Assembly: GCF_000226875.1 (NCBI RefSeq)
Contig: NZ_JH164926.1
Span: 639,747 to 664,336 of the forward strand
Reading direction: 5' to 3'
DNA: 24,590 bases
DNA from: Neisseria shayeganii 871
GTDB lineage: Bacteria; Pseudomonadota; Gammaproteobacteria; Burkholderiales; Neisseriaceae
Shown: piece after piece, positions 20,907 through 24,590 of the stretch
How the letters are laid out: the number at the start of each line of letters is the position of its first letter
How positions within the stretch are numbered: position 1 is the first letter of the stretch
Position numbers and translations under genes: made by a program
Notes under the pieces: model-generated
The model's input: the letters and a program-made list of their open reading frames with translations, nothing else
Database searches by the model: none
Told to the model about the DNA's origin: nothing

Positions 20907-22088
20907 ATGGCACAAACCCGTGCACCGTTTACTTGGGAAGACCCCCTGCTGCTGAGCAGCCAGCTCACCGAAGAAGAACGCATGGTGGCCGAATCGGCCG
21001 AAGCGTTCTGCCAAGAGCAGCTGATGTCCGGCATTCTGATGGCCAACCGCGAAGAAAACTTCGACCGCAACATCATGCGCCAAATGGGCGAACTGGGTTT
21101 GCTGGGAGTAACCATTGACGGCTACGGCTGTGCCGGCATGAGCAGCGTGGCCTACGGCCTGATCGCCCGCGCGGTAGAGCGCGTGGATTCCGGCTACCGC
21201 AGCGCCATGAGCGTACAGTCCAGCTTGGTGATGCACCCAATCTGGGCCTACGGCACCGACGAACAGAAAGAAAAATTCCTGCCCAAACTGGCCACCGGCG
21301 AGCTGATCGGCTGCTTCGGCCTCACCGAACCGAATGCCGGTTCCGACCCCGCTTCCATGCAAACCCGCGCCAAAAAAGTGGACGGCGGCTACTCCCTGAG
21401 CGGCAGCAAAATGTGGATCACCAACAGCCCGATTGCCGATGTGTTCGTGGTGTGGGCCAAAGACGACGCCGGTGAAATCCGCGGCTTCATCTTGGAAAAA
21501 GGCATGAAAGGCCTGTCTGCACCCAAAATTGAAGGCAAATTCTCGCTGCGCGCCTCTATCACCGGCGAAATCGTAATGGACGAAGTGTTCGTGCCCGAAG
21601 AAAACGCCTTCCCCGAAATCCGCGGTTTGAAAGGCCCCTTCGGCTGTCTGAACAAAGCCCGCTACGGCATTGCCTGGGGCGCCATGGGTGCTGCCGAATT
21701 CTGCTGGCAGGCCGCCCGCCAATACACTCTGGACCGCAAACAGTTCAACCGCCCGCTGGCCGCCACCCAAATCGTGCAGCTGAAACTGGCCAATATGCAA
21801 ACCGAAATCGCCCTGGGCTTGCAAGCCGCCCTGCAAGTGGGCCGTTTGATGGACGAAGATAAAGCCGCGCCCGAAATGATCTCCCTAATCAAACGCAACA
21901 ACTGCGGCAAGGCGTTGGACATCGCCCGCGTGGCCCGCGACATGCACGGCGGTAACGGTATCGCCGACGAATACCACGTTATTCGCCACGTGATGAACTT
22001 GGAAGCCGTCAACACCTACGAAGGCACGCACGACGTACACGCCCTGATTCTGGGCCGCGCCCAAACCGGCATCGCCGCCTTCGGTTAA
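20907..22088 (+). CDS. gcdH: Glutaryl-CoA dehydrogenase
   Basis: 393 aa, acyl-CoA dehydrogenase fold with FAD. It oxidises and decarboxylates glutaryl-CoA to crotonyl-CoA in lysine, tryptophan or glutarate catabolism. Diagnostic segments are SGYRSAMSVQSSLVMHPI (substrate-group marker), GLTEPNAGSDP (FAD), KMWITNSPIADVFVVWAK, GLSAPKIEGKFSLRASITGE, ARDMHGGNGI and the catalytic E372 in NTYEGTHDVHALILGRA. The usual electron acceptor is ETF. Length fits the family. A strong Shine-Dalgarno sets the start at 20907. It is divergent from the IclR gene and 1.3 kb before a CoA-transferase that would make its substrate. Confidence 0.96.
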   Translation: MAQTRAPFTWEDPLLLSSQLTEEERMVAESAEAFCQEQLMSGILMANREENFDRNIMRQMGELGLLGVTIDGYGCAGMSSVAYGLIARAVERVDSGYRSAMSVQSSLVMHPIWAYGTDEQKEKFLPKLATGELIGCFGLTEPNAGSDPASMQTRAKKVDGGYSLSGSKMWITNSPIADVFVVWAKDDAGEIRGFILEKGMKGLSAPKIEGKFSLRASITGEIVMDEVFVPEENAFPEIRGLKGPFGCLNKARYGIAWGAMGAAEFCWQAARQYTLDRKQFNRPLAATQIVQLKLANMQTEIALGLQAALQVGRLMDEDKAAPEMISLIKRNNCGKALDIARVARDMHGGNGIADEYHVIRHVMNLEAVNTYEGTHDVHALILGRAQTGIAAFG

Positions 22089-22097
22089 ACCGAAACG

Positions 22098-22136
22098 CAG
22101 GCTACCTAAAAGCAGCATCAGGCTTTCAGGTAGCCT
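22098..22136 (+). terminator. Imperfect DUS inverted pair after gcdH
   Basis: A degenerate forward arm (AGGCTACCTAAA, one change from the DUS) faces a perfect reverse DUS at 22125-22136. It starts about 10 bases past the gcdH stop and probably ends that transcript. Confidence 0.6.
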
Positions 22137-22190
22137 GAATATTTTGACGGCATGGCGCTTGCCCGGCAGGGCTATGCCGTCAAAATATTC
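22137..22190. repeat. Perfect 17-bp inverted repeat
   Basis: GAATATTTTGACGGCAT (22137-22153) and its exact complement (22174-22190) around a 20-base GC-rich loop that can itself partly pair. It abuts the DUS hairpin and lies 30 bases upstream of the next start codon. It is not DUS-derived and has no second copy here. Confidence 0.85.
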
Positions 22191-22220
22191 GTCCCTCTTC
22201 ATTACGGCACACCATCCAAT

Positions 22221-22763
22221 ATGTTGTTTCACCGCCTCCGCGCATTCGGCCTGCTGTTGACCGCGCTGGCACTGTTCAGCGCCCCGGCTGCGGCCGACTC
22301 TTTACGCGAAACCGCGCACGATGTCGGCCAAGGGCTGCGCCACTTCGGCAGCCATGCCGCCAGCGCCACCGATTGCGTGGCACAGGAATGGGCGGCCGCC
22401 CGTGCCGCCGACCGCCCGATGGCGCTCGACGAAACCTGCCGCCAACGCTGGGGGCAAACCCAAAACGTGATGAACCAAGCCGCCCGCATGGGCCACCGCG
22501 GCCAAGACAATATCGGCGACCGGGTGTTGAAACACACCATGGGCGAAGCCGGCCTGTCGGCCATTCAGAAGGTGAATGATGTGGCGCTCGATGCCTACCA
22601 GGAAGCCGGCATCGGCGTACTGCAAGCCTTGGGCGGCGCGCGCGAAAGCGTGTGCACCCGCCAACAGCGTCTCGAACACGACCGCGGCATCCACCACCAC
22701 GCCGCCTGTGCCGCCGACAGCCGGCAAGATTGCGCCCGCTGCATCGACCGCGCGCTGTACTAA
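22221..22763 (+). CDS. Secreted hypothetical protein
   Basis: 180 aa. The ATG at 22221 opens a clear signal peptide (MLFHRLRAFGLLLTALALFS then APAAADS; cleavage near AAA-DS), which is why it is preferred over 22152, a start that would fall in the inverted repeat. The mature protein is Ala- and Arg-rich, mostly helical, with six cysteines (three close together near the end: AAC, QDC, ARC), suggesting disulfides in the periplasm. I do not recognise the family. There is no visible Shine-Dalgarno. It sits between gcdH and the ankyrin gene; no link in function can be shown. Confidence 0.65.
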   Translation: MLFHRLRAFGLLLTALALFSAPAAADSLRETAHDVGQGLRHFGSHAASATDCVAQEWAAARAADRPMALDETCRQRWGQTQNVMNQAARMGHRGQDNIGDRVLKHTMGEAGLSAIQKVNDVALDAYQEAGIGVLQALGGARESVCTRQQRLEHDRGIHHHAACAADSRQDCARCIDRALY

Positions 22764-23004
22764 GCGCCTGCTCACAACCTACATTGCGACGGTTTTTGTG
22801 GTCAAAAGTTCCTATCTGCGGCGCGAATCCCACAAGGGGGCAACGAAATGTGCGCCAGCTGTGTAGGCTTGCTGTGCTTTTGCCTTCTCGGGCGTGCAGC
22901 AGACCGGCGGAGCTAAAAACCGCCGTGCCGGTGAATGGACAACAGGCTCTACAACAATTCGATGCTTAGGCGGTGCCGCAAACAGATTGTTCAAAGGATG
23001 CATC
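22764..23004. other. Intergenic stretch without recognisable feature
   Basis: The 241 bases hold no good open frame on either strand and no DUS. AAGGATG just before 23005 serves the ankyrin gene. I see nothing else to assign. Confidence 0.5.
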
Positions 23005-23343
23005 ATGCCGACCCATTTTTTCCAAAATTCCGGCGGCCTGAGTGCCGAAGAAGGCGGGGCCGAATCCGCCCTGCACGCTGCCGCCTGGGCCGGGAAAGTG
23101 AGCCGCGTGCGCCGTTTGCTGGCTGCCGGCGCCGATGTCAATTGGCGCGACTCCAGCGGCGAAACCGCCTTGTCCGGCGCCGCCAGTTGGGGCGAAGATG
23201 CCGTGGTGCGCTGCCTGCTGGCCGCCGGCGCCGATCCGGCTGTCCGCGAATGCAATGGGCGCAGCCCGCTGGATATGGCCTCCAACGCTGCCAAACGACG
23301 CTGCCTGCAACAGGCCGGCCAAGTAAAGCCGCAGGCTACCTGA
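23005..23343 (+). CDS. Small ankyrin-repeat protein
   Basis: 112 aa. Two to three ankyrin repeats: ALHAAAWAGKVSRVRRLLAAGADVN (about 21-45, shown by its parts LHAAAWAGK and LLAAGADVN), then ETALSGAASWGEDAVVRCLL and LLAAGADPAVRE, then RSPLDMAS. Ankyrin units bind other proteins; the partner is unknown. There is no signal peptide, so it is probably cytoplasmic. AAGGATG upstream supports ATG 23005; the frame is open to 22894. Its stop codon is the TGA of a DUS, so the last residues QAT are DUS-encoded. It lies 49 bases before the CoA-transferase. Confidence 0.82.
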   Translation: MPTHFFQNSGGLSAEEGGAESALHAAAWAGKVSRVRRLLAAGADVNWRDSSGETALSGAASWGEDAVVRCLLAAGADPAVRECNGRSPLDMASNAAKRRCLQQAGQVKPQAT

Positions 23344-23344
23344 A
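23333..23344 (+). repeat. DUS at the 3' end of the ankyrin gene
   Basis: A perfect AGGCTACCTGAA whose TGA is the ankyrin stop codon. It is a single copy, so no hairpin forms. Confidence 0.85.
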
Positions 23345-23392
23345 ACCGAATGAACAACCACACCACAATATCCCTGAAAAAAGGAATGGATG

Positions 23393-24583
23393 ATGGCAAC
23401 ACAAGCATTGCAAGGCATTAAAGTATTGGATCTTTCCCGCGTATTGGCAGGTCCTTCCTGCACCCAGGCGCTGGCCGATTTGGGCGCAGAAGTCATCAAA
23501 GTGGAGCGGCCCGGCGCCGGCGACGAAACCCGCCAATGGTCGCCGCCCGCCTTTGCCGACGGCACCGCCGCCTACTTCGGCACCGTCAACCGCAACAAAC
23601 AGTCGCTCACCATCAATATGGCCAGCGCCGAAGGGCAGGCCATTGTGCGCCGGCTGGCGGCCGAAGCCGACGTGCTGGTGGAAAACTACAAAGTCGGCGG
23701 CCTGAAAAAATACGGCCTTGATTACGAATCGCTCAAAGCCGTCAACCCGCGCCTGATCTACGCCTCGCTCACCGGCTTCGGCCAAACCGGCCCCGATGCC
23801 GCCAAGCCCGGCTACGACTACATCATCCAAGGCTTGAGCGGGCTGATGAGCATCACCGGCCCCACCGACGGCCTGCCGCACAAAGTGGGCGTGGCGGTGG
23901 TGGATTTGTTTGCCGGCCTCCAGCTCACCATCGGCATCCAGGCCGCCCTGTTGGCGCGGGCGCACACCGGCGAAGGCCAGCATGTGGATGTGTCGCTGCT
24001 CGATTCCGCCGTGGCCATGCTCGCCAATGTGGGCATGAACCACCTCGCTTCCGGCGAGGTGCCGCCGCGTCTGGGCAACGCCCACCCCAATATCGTGCCC
24101 TACCAAGTGTTTGAAACCGCCGGCGGCCAGCACCTGATTTTGGCCTGCGGCAACGACAAACAGTTTGCCGCCGTCTGCGGCGTACTCGGCGGACGCTGGC
24201 ACGAAGACGAGCGCTTCGCCACCAATCCGCAGCGCGTGCGCAACCGCGACCTCCTGGTGCCCGAGCTGGCGCAAGCCTTTAGGCAACGCGGGCGCGACGA
24301 ATGGCTGACCGCACTGGAAGCGGTACAAGTGCCCTGCGGCGCCATCAACAACATCGCCGAAGCCCTGCAACTGCCGCAGGTACAGCACCGCCAAATGGTG
24401 GTAGACTTCGCCGAACAAGGCAGCCCCGTGCGCATGCTCGGCAACCCCGTCAAACTCTCCGCCACGCCCGTGCGCTACGACAGCCCGCCCCCAGCCTTGG
24501 GCAGCAGCACCGATGCCGTGTTGCGCGGCTTGGGCTATACCGATGCCGACCTCGCCCGCTGGCGCGAAGAAGGCGTGATTTGA
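23393..24583 (+). CDS. Family III CoA-transferase, probable succinyl-CoA:glutarate CoA-transferase
   Basis: 396 aa, CaiB/BaiF family. It has the expected elements: LQGIKVLDLSRVLAGP, LADLGAEVIKVERP, the NRNKQSLTINM segment, LVENYKVGGLKKYGLD, and D171 in VAVVDLFAGL, the position of the catalytic aspartate that forms an acyl anhydride. The C-terminal domain has VPCGAINN and PVRMLGNPVKLS. The close link to gcdH suggests it moves CoA from succinyl-CoA to glutarate, making glutaryl-CoA; this is inference, as other dicarboxylates are possible. AAGGA at 23381-23385 favours ATG 23393 over the ATG at 23390. The gene is complete and ends 7 bases before the window ends. Confidence 0.85.
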   Translation: MATQALQGIKVLDLSRVLAGPSCTQALADLGAEVIKVERPGAGDETRQWSPPAFADGTAAYFGTVNRNKQSLTINMASAEGQAIVRRLAAEADVLVENYKVGGLKKYGLDYESLKAVNPRLIYASLTGFGQTGPDAAKPGYDYIIQGLSGLMSITGPTDGLPHKVGVAVVDLFAGLQLTIGIQAALLARAHTGEGQHVDVSLLDSAVAMLANVGMNHLASGEVPPRLGNAHPNIVPYQVFETAGGQHLILACGNDKQFAAVCGVLGGRWHEDERFATNPQRVRNRDLLVPELAQAFRQRGRDEWLTALEAVQVPCGAINNIAEALQLPQVQHRQMVVDFAEQGSPVRMLGNPVKLSATPVRYDSPPPALGSSTDAVLRGLGYTDADLARWREEGVI

Positions 24584-24590
24584 AAGCCTG

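Noticed and set aside
20892..21836. 314-codon minus-strand frame
   Set aside because: Antisense to gcdH with Gly/His/Phe-rich shadow composition and no start signals.
22764..23004. Another repeat copy or small gene between the secreted and ankyrin genes
   Set aside because: A TGCGGCGC match to the repeat interior is too short, and no frame has a start signal.
798..23344. CRISPR array from many repeated 12-mers
   Set aside because: The repeats are DUS: short, in both orientations, scattered between and within genes, without regular spacers. No cas genes are present.

Overview
The window looks like chromosomal DNA of a Neisseriaceae bacterium, most likely Eikenella or a close relative. The main reason is the 12-mer AGGCTACCTGAA, the DNA uptake sequence (DUS) dialect described for Eikenella, which occurs about twenty times in perfect form, often as inverted pairs at gene ends. 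Many genes (tadA with an N-terminal extension, lysA-lptM facing cyaY, dapC, hpnC, nfsA, a YgaP-type rhodanese) also have the Neisseriaceae or beta/gammaproteobacterial form. Species cannot be fixed from the sequence alone.

Layout. 1-5.6 kb is housekeeping: tadA, lysA and lptM (minus), cyaY and dapC (plus), nnrE, a VOC-family protein and a small conserved gene (minus). 5.6-8 kb holds an NlpC/P60 hydrolase facing an AarF/UbiB-type kinase. 8-10.9 kb holds hpnC, nfsA and one unrecognised gene, threaded by three copies and one remnant of a short element with terminal inverted repeats (CTGAGACCTTTGCAAAA...). 11.05-16.4 kb is the most interesting part. 16.4-18.7 kb has a GNAT-type protein and a Rieske oxygenase. 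18.8-19.9 kb is a YgaV/YgaP-type sulfur-responsive operon. 20-24.6 kb is a probable glutarate catabolic cluster: an IclR regulator facing gcdH, and a family III CoA-transferase, with a secreted protein and an ankyrin protein between them.

The central system is an RNA-repair locus. rtcR (plus) encodes a CARF-AAA+ sigma54 activator. It faces a minus-strand operon that starts at a consensus sigma54 promoter (TGGCACG-N4-TTGCA), then two tandem non-coding RNAs, then rsr (Ro60 ortholog, TROVE plus vWA) and rtcB (RNA ligase). Each RNA has a 14-bp closing stem, a Y-RNA-type GCCGRAGG motif, and a circularly permuted tRNA-like core in the order T-arm, acceptor 3' strand, short linker, acceptor 5' strand, D-arm. 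They are therefore YrlA-type Y RNAs placed ahead of rsr. rtcA is absent from the window, and the 4.5S RNA gene ffs follows rtcB directly. The expected logic, from work on enterobacterial rtc/rsr loci, is that RNA damage products activate RtcR, which drives sigma54 transcription of the Y RNAs, Ro60 and the ligase.

Start codons were chosen from Shine-Dalgarno sites and family N-termini, so several genes are shorter than the longest possible open frame.
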